A DNA stretch of 64,000 nt from Rhodanobacter glycinis (GCF_006438785.1 NZ_RCZB01000001.1:1623912-1687911); one strand, 5' to 3'; shown: positions 29,066 through 37,492, counted from the stretch's first letter. Numbers and translations: made by a program. The notes: a model not told the origin generated them from the letters alone.

Positions 29066-29093
29066 CTTGTGGGAGCGACTTCAGTCGCGATGC
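29066..29093 (+). repeat. REP-like element
   Basis: TTGTGGGAG followed by the hairpin GCGAC-TTCA-GTCGC and GATGC. Compared with the copy at 21183, the stem carries a G-to-A and a matching C-to-T change, so pairing is kept. It lies just 3' of darP. Confidence 0.8.
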
Positions 29094-29130
29094 CGTTGCT
29101 TGTTGTTTCGCTTGAGCCACAAAAGCGTTT

Positions 29131-29177
29131 GAGCGAAGAGCTTTCGTCCTCCTTCGGCAGCCGAAAGCTCTTCGCTC
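29131..29177. repeat. Long inverted repeat, 16-bp perfect stem
   Basis: 29131-29146 and 29162-29177 are perfect inverted copies (GAGCGAAGAGCTTTCG) around a 15-base loop. No T-run follows on the plus strand. It may be part of a REP cluster with 29066-29093 or a terminator-like barrier after darP. Confidence 0.65.
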
Positions 29178-29481
29178 CGATTTACCGGGGCTATGGCGAG
29201 TGCGATAGCACCGACCCGCGCTCCCCAAGATAGCGGCATGGCCTGCTGCATCAATCGCCTGGAAAGACCAGCGACAGGATCTGAAGTGTCTGCTTTCGAC
29301 CCATGGCAGCAGCCGGTGGGTCATCGGAACCGCTGGACCTGCAGGATTGAATTGACCGATTGAGGGCGCCACCCAACTCGGACATGGAACAACAGCGACG
29401 CAATGATCTTGACCATCCGATATTCTCTGGATCGACAGACCAGGTATCTGCCAACTGTCGGATGACGTCACAGGGGAACTT
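29178..29481 (+). other. Intergenic leader of the permease pair
   Basis: No gene is seen. In particular no ABC ATPase or membrane fusion protein, or a remnant of one, is recognisable in any frame. Several TTGAC-like boxes occur but none pairs with a good -10 at proper spacing. Confidence 0.4.
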
Positions 29482-30807
29482 ATGTGGGGATATTACGTTG
29501 CGCTGGCGTTGCGAAGCAGCGCGCGAAGCAAGGCTTTGACCGCGCTGGTGATCGTGCTGCTGGGTTTCGGGGTGTCGGCGTGCATGGTGTCCTATGCCGT
29601 GTTCCGTGCGACCACGAGCGACCCACTCCCCGCCAAGTCTTCCCGGCTTTACGTGCCGCAGGTCGACAACTTTGGTCCGTCCCACATCTGGCAGAACGAA
29701 CCACCTCCTACGCTGAGTTACACCGATGCGATGGCGCTGTGGAAAGCACACAAAGCCAGCCGGCAAACGGTGCTCTATCCCGCAGCATGGCAGGTGGATT
29801 CGGATGATGGATTGACTCCCGCCATGTCGATGAATGGCGATGCGGTCACCGCCGATTTCTTCGCCATGTTCGATGTGCCTTTTCGCTTTGGTAGCGGATG
29901 GACCGCGAATGATGATGTGCAGCGCGCCACCGTGGTGGTCATCAGTCGGCGCTTGAACGACAAGCTGTTTGGCGAACAAAACAGTGTCGGCCAGACAATT
30001 CGTCTGGATGGCCATATCTTCAGGATCGCCGGTGTGCTGGAGGACTGGAACCCCAAGCCACGCTTCTTTGATCTCGGCACTTCTGACAACACTGGGTTCG
30101 ATGACGCGGGGGATATCTATATCCCGTTCACCCGCGGGATCGCCATGCGGAAGGACAGCACAACCTATAACGGCTGCCCTACGGAGTCGGGGGTTTACGA
30201 TACCTCCCGCTGGGATGCCCGCCTGACCAGTGAATGCGCTTGGGTCGACGCCTGGGTTGAGCTTGCAACGCCTGCCGACGTGACTCGCTACCGCGAGTTC
30301 CTGCGCAACTATGCCGGGCAACAGCAGCACCTAGGACGTTTCTCATGGGCGCCCAACGTTCGCCTGCGCAATCTGATGGATTGGATGGCGTACCTGGAGG
30401 TCACTCCCCGGGCATCGAACTTGTCCATGCTGGTCTCTGCCAGCTTTCTGCTGATTGTCCTGGTCAACGTCGTCGGGCTCATGCTGGCCCGGTTCATGCG
30501 GCGAGCACCGGAGATCGGCATTCGCCGCGCACTTGGGGCATCGCGAGCAGCCATCTACCGGCAGTTCCTGATAGAAGGGGCCACCATGGGCTTCGCCGGT
30601 GGCCTGGTCGGTGTGGCACTGACACTGCTTAGCCTGTGGGGCGCGGGAGGACTTTTCGAGCCAAAGATTGCACGCCTGGTGCATGCCGATGCCTCACTGA
30701 TCGCACTGACCGTGCTGCTGGCGGTGGCTGCCACGGTGGTTTCCGCCCTGTATCCCACATGGCGAGCAGCGCAAACCCAGCCCGCCTGGCAAATCAAGAT
30801 CAATTGA
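29482..30807 (+). CDS. MacB/FtsX-type ABC transporter permease
   Basis: A 441-residue permease of the type VII ABC superfamily. One N-terminal membrane segment (residues 15-45), a large periplasmic MacB-PCD region to about residue 310, then three membrane helices of the FtsX domain, with the cytoplasmic motif RAPEIGIRRALGASRAAIYRQFL between helices 2 and 3 that contacts an ATPase. AGGGGA lies upstream of the ATG. The second permease starts ten bases after its stop. No ATPase gene is adjacent, so the pair must use one encoded elsewhere or be inactive. Confidence 0.85.
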   Translation: MWGYYVALALRSSARSKALTALVIVLLGFGVSACMVSYAVFRATTSDPLPAKSSRLYVPQVDNFGPSHIWQNEPPPTLSYTDAMALWKAHKASRQTVLYPAAWQVDSDDGLTPAMSMNGDAVTADFFAMFDVPFRFGSGWTANDDVQRATVVVISRRLNDKLFGEQNSVGQTIRLDGHIFRIAGVLEDWNPKPRFFDLGTSDNTGFDDAGDIYIPFTRGIAMRKDSTTYNGCPTESGVYDTSRWDARLTSECAWVDAWVELATPADVTRYREFLRNYAGQQQHLGRFSWAPNVRLRNLMDWMAYLEVTPRASNLSMLVSASFLLIVLVNVVGLMLARFMRRAPEIGIRRALGASRAAIYRQFLIEGATMGFAGGLVGVALTLLSLWGAGGLFEPKIARLVHADASLIALTVLLAVAATVVSALYPTWRAAQTQPAWQIKIN

Positions 30808-30817
30808 GGTTTCGGTC

Positions 30818-32071
30818 ATGGCACTCACCAGGACATTCATGCAGTTGCGCCCGATCGTCGCTGCACTGGGCCGACACAAGGTGGCCACCCTGCTCATCGT
30901 CCTGCAGGTGGCGCTGACGCTGGCAGTGGCATCCAACGCACTCTTTATCGTGGCGATGCGCATCGTCCACCTGTCTCGCCCCACCGGGACGGACGAAGCC
31001 CATATTTTCGTTATCCGCAACGGCTGGACGATCGGTCAGAATGCCACCCAGATCGACGCGAACATCCGTACTGATCTCGATACCCTGCGGCGCGTGCCGG
31101 GCGTGCAGGATGCATTTTCCAGTTACGGGTATCCACTGGCAGGCGATGGCAGCTACATATCCGTAAGGCCGAAGCTCAAGCCGGACCAGAAGGCACGCGG
31201 GCCTTTCGCCATGATCTATGCGGCCGACGAGCACACGATCAATACGCTGGGCACATCGCTGGTGGCGGGACGCAATTTTCGACCGGATGAAATCACCACC
31301 TTCGGCCCCAACGACAAGATCTCCCCGCCCGGCATCATCATCACGCGCAGCCTGGCCGACAAGCTGTTCCCCGGTGAATCAGCCCTGAGCAAGACGGTTT
31401 ACTTCCCGGGCGGGCCTACCCGCATCATGGGTATTCTCGCCAACCTGCAGGGGCCCATCAACATAACCCGATCCTCCGATGGCGATAGCGTGCTGGTCCC
31501 CGCGCACTACGTCGACCCCGACGGCGTCTGGTATCTGCTGCGTGCCGACGCCACCGACATGAAGCCGGTGATCGCTGCCGCACTGAAGACGCTGCAAGCG
31601 CGTGGCGACCTGCGCATCATCGACCCCAAAACTGGCGTCGTGACCATGGTTCAAGCCCGTGAGCGCGCTTATGCCACCGACCATAGCCTGGCCATGCTGA
31701 TGGGCATCATCAGCGGATTGCTGCTGTTGGCGACGGCAGGCGGCATCGTGGGTTTGAGCAGTTTCTGGGTCAGCCAGCGACGCAGACAGATCGGCATCCG
31801 ACGTTCGCTCGGCGCCACTACCGGCGACATCCTGCGCTACTTTCATGCCGAGAATTTCCTGATCGTCAGCGGCGGCATTACACTCGGGATCTTGCTTGCG
31901 ATCCTGGTGAATCTCGGCCTGATGAAAGTCTTCTTCCCGTTGCCCCACATGCCGCTCTACGTGCCACTGCTGGGTGCGCTGCTGCTGTGGCTGCTCGGTC
32001 AACTGGCCGTATGGGGACCGGCACGATATGCCGCCAAGGTGCCGCCCGTGGTCGCGATTCGCACAGAGTGA
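30818..32071 (+). CDS. MacB/FtsX-type ABC transporter permease, second of pair
   Basis: A 417-residue protein with the same architecture as its neighbour: N-terminal membrane segment (LLIVLQVALTLAVASNALFIV), a MacB-PCD periplasmic domain, and C-terminal FtsX helices with the coupling motif RRRQIGIRRSLGATTGDILRYFHAEN. The two are clearly diverged, not a recent duplication. They probably form a heterodimeric transporter that lacks a local ATPase. A weak hairpin with T-run (32133-32158) may end the transcript. Confidence 0.85.
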   Translation: MALTRTFMQLRPIVAALGRHKVATLLIVLQVALTLAVASNALFIVAMRIVHLSRPTGTDEAHIFVIRNGWTIGQNATQIDANIRTDLDTLRRVPGVQDAFSSYGYPLAGDGSYISVRPKLKPDQKARGPFAMIYAADEHTINTLGTSLVAGRNFRPDEITTFGPNDKISPPGIIITRSLADKLFPGESALSKTVYFPGGPTRIMGILANLQGPINITRSSDGDSVLVPAHYVDPDGVWYLLRADATDMKPVIAAALKTLQARGDLRIIDPKTGVVTMVQARERAYATDHSLAMLMGIISGLLLLATAGGIVGLSSFWVSQRRRQIGIRRSLGATTGDILRYFHAENFLIVSGGITLGILLAILVNLGLMKVFFPLPHMPLYVPLLGALLLWLLGQLAVWGPARYAAKVPPVVAIRTE

Positions 32072-32461
32072 ACGGCGATAGCGATTGCGTTGATTTGGAT
32101 ATGTCTGCTGTTGACTGCAATTTTATCCGGTCGATAGCGGATGGGATCTATCCTTTTTAGCGAGGACTCCACTAACAGCGTGCTGGCCGTGATTGAAGAG
32201 CATGATCGGGTGATGCGGCAATGCCGCCAGCCCAACGAACTTCCGGCGATGCTCAGCGATTTTGAACGGCCGCCTCGTGGCATGCATTTGAGATAGCCGA
32301 CCGGTCGTTGTTGGCCGTTGTCAGCCCTTGCAGGCTCGATGACGGCTATGCAAGCTGCGACAGGCGGAGGCCGCCACCCAGAGTGGACATTCGGCATGGG
32401 CGCGCAATCAAACAGAAATGACTACCCGCATGACGAGAGGCGTCGAAATTATGTGGCACCG
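32072..32461 (+). other. Intergenic stretch with weak terminator and a 51-codon open frame
   Basis: GATAG (32133-32137) pairs with CTATC (32148-32152), and a run of five T follows (32154-32158): a possible weak terminator for the permeases. A 51-codon frame (32141-32296), ending HLR, contains a charged segment (VIEEHDRVMRQCRQPNELPAM). It starts inside the hairpin and lacks a Shine-Dalgarno, so it may be a fragment of a lost gene. Base composition is less GC-rich than in the flanking genes. Confidence 0.35.
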
Positions 32462-33808
32462 CTACAGCATCAGTTGAAAATGTATCTGGAGAACGGTCGC
32501 ATTTGCCCTTGCCGCGGTCGTGCCCGGATGAACCACGTACTGGATATCGGGCTGCACCGCCAACCACGAATTCACTTGCGCAAGATATGTGGCCTCAATG
32601 GCAGTTTCGGTACGTGTCACTGGGACCATCATCGCGACTTGAGAGTTTATGTAGCGCGATCCGTTCCGTGCAGAGTTGATGGCAATACCAAACTCATCGT
32701 CCGGTCTGTTCGAAAATAATCCAGAGGTGACAAGGCCGGCGGCCATGTACGAGCCGATCCGATTGACGCGTCCATCGCCGATGCCGTATTGCAGGAAGCC
32801 GGATACCCGTGACCCGGGATTCGCGGCTGCCCTGAATAGCGTTCGGTCCACCAGCACATAAGCGCCACTGCTACCTTCGTGCTGAATGGGAGTCCCGTTG
32901 GTGCCAACGAGATTGAGATCGCGAAAAGTGCCAGTGTAGTGCCAGGCCCCCAGTGCGACCTTGTCTTCGTAGGCCGGAAAGTTCGCGCCTCGACCCACTC
33001 GATACTTGGCGATACCACGCGCATCCTCTGACTCTGAGCGAGTCAGGAAAGCGATTTCGGATACAAGCAGCAGTCCCTTATCTTGTCCAGGAAATCGTGT
33101 CTCGTCATCGGTTCGATTGACCGGTGCGCCGTCCATGATCGCCGTGCGGATCAGAATGCTCGGCGTAGGCTTGTATGTGACCCTGGCTCCGATGGAGGTA
33201 TCGGGAAAGATGGATGGGCCGCCGATGCCGCTCTGCGAAAACTCGGGCCCGGTGCCGAAAGAACTGTTCAAAAAGACGCCGCTGGACGCGAGGCGATAGA
33301 ACTCCGAACTGAGATCGTATCGACCGGCCAGAAACGACCATCGTCCGTTTGGTGAACTGTATTGACCCCACGCTTCATACAGTCGTAACGACGACTTCGC
33401 TGAGTAGCTATTTACGCCCTGAGCGTCCCCAATGAAGTTACTCGGCTGACCGCCGTGTATCGACAGTACCTGGAAAAAGCCTGTCCAACCGGGCGCTCGG
33501 AACAGTTGCTTGCCATCCAAAACAAGCTGCAACCGAAGATTGCCGACGTATGCGGTGCCTGTCCGTGTACCTCCTGCAGTATCTGCAGCAACGCTTCCAT
33601 CGTAGAGCAAGGTGGGAGTTACACCTTCTCGAATGAGATTGGCCTTTTGCTCGTTGAAACCATTGGACCATGCATGACTGCAGAAGAAGGCTGCGCCAGC
33701 CGCGACGCTACGCAATGCCGCCTTGAGGCACCGTTCAAGGCCTGACCGGCCATGATCGAGCCGGACCGGACTTGGCGAACCGATACCACACGACAACGAG
33801 GATCCCAT
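32462..33808 (-). CDS. OprB-family carbohydrate-selective porin
   Basis: Predicted outer-membrane beta-barrel. The OprB signature is clear: GDAQGVNSY, RLYEAWGQYS, LAGRYDLSSEFYRLASSGVFLNSSFGTGPEFSQSGIGGPSIFPDTSIGARV, and a C-terminal strand near ATVLQIHFQL. OprB porins pass sugars, but the substrate cannot be told here. The ATG at 33808 gives 448 residues with a long N-terminus before the hydrophobic signal region (near residues 30-47); no Shine-Dalgarno is seen, so the true start may differ. Codon use is visibly less GC-rich than in housekeeping neighbours, which suggests acquisition. Confidence 0.85.
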   Translation of the reverse strand: MGSSLSCGIGSPSPVRLDHGRSGLERCLKAALRSVAAGAAFFCSHAWSNGFNEQKANLIREGVTPTLLYDGSVAADTAGGTRTGTAYVGNLRLQLVLDGKQLFRAPGWTGFFQVLSIHGGQPSNFIGDAQGVNSYSAKSSLRLYEAWGQYSSPNGRWSFLAGRYDLSSEFYRLASSGVFLNSSFGTGPEFSQSGIGGPSIFPDTSIGARVTYKPTPSILIRTAIMDGAPVNRTDDETRFPGQDKGLLLVSEIAFLTRSESEDARGIAKYRVGRGANFPAYEDKVALGAWHYTGTFRDLNLVGTNGTPIQHEGSSGAYVLVDRTLFRAAANPGSRVSGFLQYGIGDGRVNRIGSYMAAGLVTSGLFSNRPDDEFGIAINSARNGSRYINSQVAMMVPVTRTETAIEATYLAQVNSWLAVQPDIQYVVHPGTTAARANATVLQIHFQLML

Positions 33809-34127
33809 GGAATGATGTTTTCAGCGGAGGGTCGAGTCGAGTTGTCTGAAACCGTCAAGACTGTATGCAAGCAAGCATATCAGGGGATATGTCATCCGGT
33901 GGCGGAGCTGCAGGGTTTGAGTCATCGCGCGCTGAAGGGGGCAGGTGCGACATCCTGCGGTAAGCCGAGTCGGGGTTAGCGGTGAACTTGCTCTCGCGCA
34001 TCGCAGGTCTCCTCGGGGCCAGTTTGCCCGGAGACCTCTGGTTATGCGCGGATCAAGATTACGGGAAGTCGACATTTCGACCGTCGACTGCGCGCTCCGG
34101 AAGAACGCCATCACCCGCAGGCCAAAA
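33809..34127 (-). other. Intergenic stretch upstream of the OprB gene
   Basis: No convincing gene. Leftward a TTGACG (complement of CGTCAA near 33856) could be a -35 for the porin, but no good -10 follows. Open frames here are short and lack homology that I recognise. Confidence 0.35.
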
Positions 34128-34251
34128 CCGCTGTCGAGTAATTTTTCATGGACGTCCATGACGACTACATAGACGTCCGGTAAATTTTCATGGACGTCCA
34201 CTCTCGCTACATCAACGTCCAGTTATTTTTCATCGACAGCGGGTCGTGCTC
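34128..34251. repeat. 115-bp element: 10-bp inverted repeats around an exactly 21-bp-phased array
   Basis: CCGCTGTCGA (34128-34137) and TCGACAGCGG (34233-34242) are perfect inverted copies. Between them CAT recurs at 34147, 34168, 34189, 34210 and 34231, exactly every 21 bases, each of the first four followed by a version of (G/A)ACGTCC. Odd and even units resemble each other most, so the array is also a 42-bp tandem repeat. The first unit holds a perfect 14-bp palindrome, CATGGACGTCCATG. It abuts the stop codon of the cytochrome-porin gene. Function unknown: candidate protein-binding array or remnant of a small mobile element. Confidence 0.75.
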
Positions 34252-35638
34252 AGATCGCCAGCCACACATAGAAGTAGAGCGTGTTGTTGGCGCTGGCGTT
34301 GCGCCCTGCCCCGTCGATGTTGTGCACCAGCCCGCTGAAGCGCGTGAAGTACGTGTACTGCAAGCCCAGCCGCATATTGGCCCAGGGCTGCCGCCACGAA
34401 GTGGGCTGACCGAACGGGGCGTAGTTGAGCTCGATGGATTCACCACGGGTATCCGGCGAGCCGTTGTTGCCATACAGGGTGACATCGTTGCTGCCGTTAT
34501 CGATGAACGACGCCAGGGTCACGCCATAGGTCTGGCGATACCAGTAACTGCCCTTGAGGTTGAACGCCTGCAGGCTGTTGTGCAGATGATCGGCGCCGCC
34601 GTCGGCGTAGGTGGCGTCCAGGCGTTGCTGCTCGCGCACGTACAGCGCTCCCGCGGTGAAGCTGTGGTCGGCATTGACGTACTGGTAGCTGGAGTCCAGC
34701 CCGACATCGCGGAAGCGGTCCGTTGGCCCGGCCACGGGTACCGCATCGCCGGCGAGGTTGGTGCCGGCCAGGCCGCGGCGCATGCTCAGCACGAAGCCAC
34801 CGACGGTGAAGTCGCCCTTGGGCAAGTTCCAGGTGTAGGCCGCGCGCGCGTATGGCGTGATCCCGCTCAGGCGACCGTTGTAGTCCGCATTGACGCGGCG
34901 CAGGAATGCCGGCGACAGCGAGCGATAGCCACCGGCCTCCAGGTACCAGGCGCCGTCCAGTTGCACGTAGGCACTGGCGCCGATCACCTGACCACCCAGG
35001 CCACCGAACAGCATCGGCTGGGCCGGAGCACCGGGCGCCAGGTCCGCCGACATGTACGGGTACATCCACGCCGGCGCGGTGTTGAACACATCGCTGACGG
35101 TGGGGTTGTTGTTGACGGTGATGCCCCAGATGCCGGTGTGGCTGCCGCGGCTGAACATGCGCGCGTAACGCAGATCCACGTTGTCCCAGCCAAGCAGCCC
35201 GCCGTTTTCGGAATAGGTGGCCTGGGCGAAGACGCCGATGTGCTCGCTCAGCCGCCCGGCTAGGAACACCGAGGCCTGCTGCAGTTCGGTGTTGTCGTTG
35301 GTGCCGAAGCCCTTGGCGGGAACATCGGTCTGGGCTTTCTGCGTATGCGTGAACGACTCCACCAGCATCGCCGACAGCGGCAACTCCTTCGCGTCGCCGA
35401 CCTTCATGGTGTAGCCCATCAGCTTGAACTGTCGCCCGAACGTGGTGAGCTCCGGGCCGAAGGCACCGACGTGACATGCCACGCAGGCGAGCTGGGTTTG
35501 CCGTGCATACGAGGGCACTGCCAGTGCCAGCGTAGGCATGGCGCCCAGCAAGGGCACCAGCATCAGTAGCAGCCACCGCTGTAGCAGACGCTTGAAGGTG
35601 AAACGGACCGCAACAGGGCTCTTGCCGTAACCGATCAT
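34250..35638 (-). CDS. Fused monoheme cytochrome c - outer-membrane beta-barrel protein (Cyc2-like)
   Basis: Residues 1-40 are a signal peptide. A single heme motif, CVACH (C52-H56), lies in PSYARQTQLACVACHVGAFG, followed by ELTTFGRQFKLMGYT. The remaining 390 or so residues alternate polar and aromatic/hydrophobic residues in many predicted beta-strands and end NNTLYFYVWLAI, with the aliphatic/aromatic end of a barrel. A heme-bearing N-terminus fused to a porin-like barrel is the architecture of Cyc2, the outer-membrane Fe(II) oxidase; many related proteins have no tested function. The ATG at 35638 is chosen because GGAG lies nine bases upstream. A perfect FNR-type box lies about 62 bases upstream. 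Confidence 0.82.
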   Translation of the reverse strand: MIGYGKSPVAVRFTFKRLLQRWLLLMLVPLLGAMPTLALAVPSYARQTQLACVACHVGAFGPELTTFGRQFKLMGYTMKVGDAKELPLSAMLVESFTHTQKAQTDVPAKGFGTNDNTELQQASVFLAGRLSEHIGVFAQATYSENGGLLGWDNVDLRYARMFSRGSHTGIWGITVNNNPTVSDVFNTAPAWMYPYMSADLAPGAPAQPMLFGGLGGQVIGASAYVQLDGAWYLEAGGYRSLSPAFLRRVNADYNGRLSGITPYARAAYTWNLPKGDFTVGGFVLSMRRGLAGTNLAGDAVPVAGPTDRFRDVGLDSSYQYVNADHSFTAGALYVREQQRLDATYADGGADHLHNSLQAFNLKGSYWYRQTYGVTLASFIDNGSNDVTLYGNNGSPDTRGESIELNYAPFGQPTSWRQPWANMRLGLQYTYFTRFSGLVHNIDGAGRNASANNTLYFYVWLAI

Positions 35639-35699
35639 GTGCGTGCGCTCCATGGTTGCCAGGAATGTGGCCAGCCTGAGCCGATGGGTGCACTGCATA

Positions 35700-35713
35700 T
35701 TGATTTCGATCAA
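35700..35713 (-). promoter_or_regulatory. Perfect FNR/Anr-type binding site upstream of the cytochrome-porin gene
   Basis: TTGAT-N4-ATCAA, a full match to the consensus of the CRP/FNR family regulators FNR, Anr and Dnr. Its centre is about 68 bases before the chosen start codon, so a transcription start 41.5 bases downstream would leave a leader of about 27 bases, as in a class II activated promoter. Suggests induction when oxygen is low or nitrogen oxides are present. Confidence 0.65.
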
Positions 35714-35825
35714 GCAGCCGGCGTCGCCCTGCTCTTCTGGACGTCTACATGCCGGTCAGCCACTGATCCGCAAATACTTTCGAATCTTTTCGATGCAAAC
35801 CGACGGCGCCTGAACCGCCGGCGTC

Positions 35826-37265
35826 TTACGACGCAGTGCCACCCACCGTCATCGAATCAATCTTCAACGTCGGCTGACCCACCCCAACGGGCACGCTCTG
35901 CCCATCCTTGCCGCACACGCCCACACCTTCATCCAGCGCCAGATCGTTGCCGATCATCGACACGCGATTGAGCACGTCCGGGCCTGAGCCGATCAACGTG
36001 GCACCCTTCACCGGACGCGTGATCTTGCCATCCTCGATCAGATACGCCTCGCTGGCGGAGAAGGTGAACTTGCCGTTGGTGATGTCGACCTGGCCGCCAC
36101 CGAAGTTCGGCGCGTACAGACCCTTCTTGACCGAGCGGATGATCTCGGCCGGATCGTGCGAGCCGGCCAGCATGTAGGTGTTGGTCATGCGCGGCATCGG
36201 CAGGCTGGTGAACGATTCGCGGCGGCCGTTGCCGGTCGGCGCCATGCCCATCAGACGCGCGTTGAGCTTGTCCTGCATATAGCCTTTCAGAATGCCATCC
36301 TCGATCAGGGTGGTGCATTCGGTCGGGGTGCCTTCGTCATCGATGCTGAGCGAACCGCGGCGACCGACCAAGGTGCCATCGTCGACAATGGTGACGCCCT
36401 TCGCGGCCACGCGCTGGCCGATGCGGCCGGAAAATGCGGAGCTGCCCTTGCGGTTGAAGTCGCCTTCGAGGCCGTGGCCGATCGCCTCGTGCAGCAGCAC
36501 GCCGGGCCAGCCGGGGCCGAGCACCACGGTCATGTTGCCGGCCGGTGCGTCGACCGCATCCAGATTCACCAAGGCCTGACGCACCGCTTCGTCGGCGAAC
36601 GCCAGCGCGCGGCCGTTTTCCATCAGTTCGCGATAGCCGTAACGGCCACCGCCACCGGAGTTACCCTGCTCGCGCCGGCCGTTCTGTTCGGCGATCACCT
36701 GCACGCTGAGCCGAACCAGTGGGCGCACGTCGGCGGCGAGCGTGCCGTCGGAGGCGGCGATGAGGATGGTGTCGATGGTGGCGGCGAGGCTGACGATGAC
36801 CTGCTTGACGCGCGGATCGCGCGAGCGTGCGTATGCATCGACCTCGCGCAGCAGCGCGATCTTGTCGGGGTTGGGCAGGCTCTCGACCGGGTCGATCGCC
36901 GGATACAGCTGGCGCGCACCGTTCAGGGCCAGCGGCTTACCGGCACCGTTGCCATCGTGCGCTATCGCGCGGGCGGCTTTCGAGGCTTCCAGCAACTGCG
37001 GCAGCACGATCTCGTCGGAATAGGCGAAGCCGGTCTTCTCGCCACTGATCGCACGCACGCCCACACCCTGCTCGATCGAATGGCTGCCGTCCTTGACGAT
37101 GCCTTCTTCCAGCAACCACGACTCGCTGCGCGAATGCTGGAAGTACAGGTCGGCGGCGTCGATCGACGGTCCCATCAGCTGGGTGAATACACGGTCGAGG
37201 TCGCCAGTGGCGATGCCGCCGGGGGACAACAATTTGCTTTCGGCTAGCGCGATCAGGGAATCCAT
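35826..37265 (-). CDS. tldD: Metalloprotease TldD
   Basis: Catalytic subunit of the TldD/TldE (PmbA) protease. The zinc motif HEAIGH (HExxxH, residues 259-264) lies in [20 protein letters not shown]; further blocks are [39 protein letters not shown] and [18 protein letters not shown] at the C-terminus. The ATG at 37265 ([10 protein letters not shown]) has GAAGG upstream and gives 479 residues; an upstream in-frame start at 37307 is less likely. yhdP and rng precede it on the same strand, as in E. coli. Confidence 0.96.
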   Translation of the reverse strand: MDSLIALAESKLLSPGGIATGDLDRVFTQLMGPSIDAADLYFQHSRSESWLLEEGIVKDGSHSIEQGVGVRAISGEKTGFAYSDEIVLPQLLEASKAARAIAHDGNGAGKPLALNGARQLYPAIDPVESLPNPDKIALLREVDAYARSRDPRVKQVIVSLAATIDTILIAASDGTLAADVRPLVRLSVQVIAEQNGRREQGNSGGGGRYGYRELMENGRALAFADEAVRQALVNLDAVDAPAGNMTVVLGPGWPGVLLHEAIGHGLEGDFNRKGSSAFSGRIGQRVAAKGVTIVDDGTLVGRRGSLSIDDEGTPTECTTLIEDGILKGYMQDKLNARLMGMAPTGNGRRESFTSLPMPRMTNTYMLAGSHDPAEIIRSVKKGLYAPNFGGGQVDITNGKFTFSASEAYLIEDGKITRPVKGATLIGSGPDVLNRVSMIGNDLALDEGVGVCGKDGQSVPVGVGQPTLKIDSMTVGGTAS

Positions 37266-37492
37266 GGGCCTTCGTGGGTCTGCGGTCGTTCTGGAACTAT
37301 CCCACATGGGGTTGCCGCTGCCGGCTTTAAAGCGCAGATACGGCGCGCCGGGCTACCCGCACGGCATCGCGATGAAGTGAACGCAGAAGGTTCCGGCACG
37401 CGGCGGCGTGGTCGGCGATCAGATGACGACGTTGCCGCCAGGCGGCAGCCGTTTCGGTTTCGGCAACCGGACACCGGTGAACCGCAGCACCG

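Noticed and set aside
32141..32296. 51-codon frame as a real gene
   Set aside because: No Shine-Dalgarno, start inside a hairpin with T-run, and no recognised homology; kept only as a possible gene remnant in the intergenic note.
33752..34201. Small frames on both strands in the OprB upstream region, including one on the minus strand reading through the 21-bp array
   Set aside because: No ribosome binding site and no recognisable protein; the apparent repeated peptide is explained by the DNA repeat, whose period is a multiple of three.
34147..34220. ACGTCC cores as MetJ met-boxes
   Set aside because: Met-boxes (AGACGTCT) repeat every 8 bases and lie in promoters of methionine genes. Here the period is 21 bases and no methionine gene is near.
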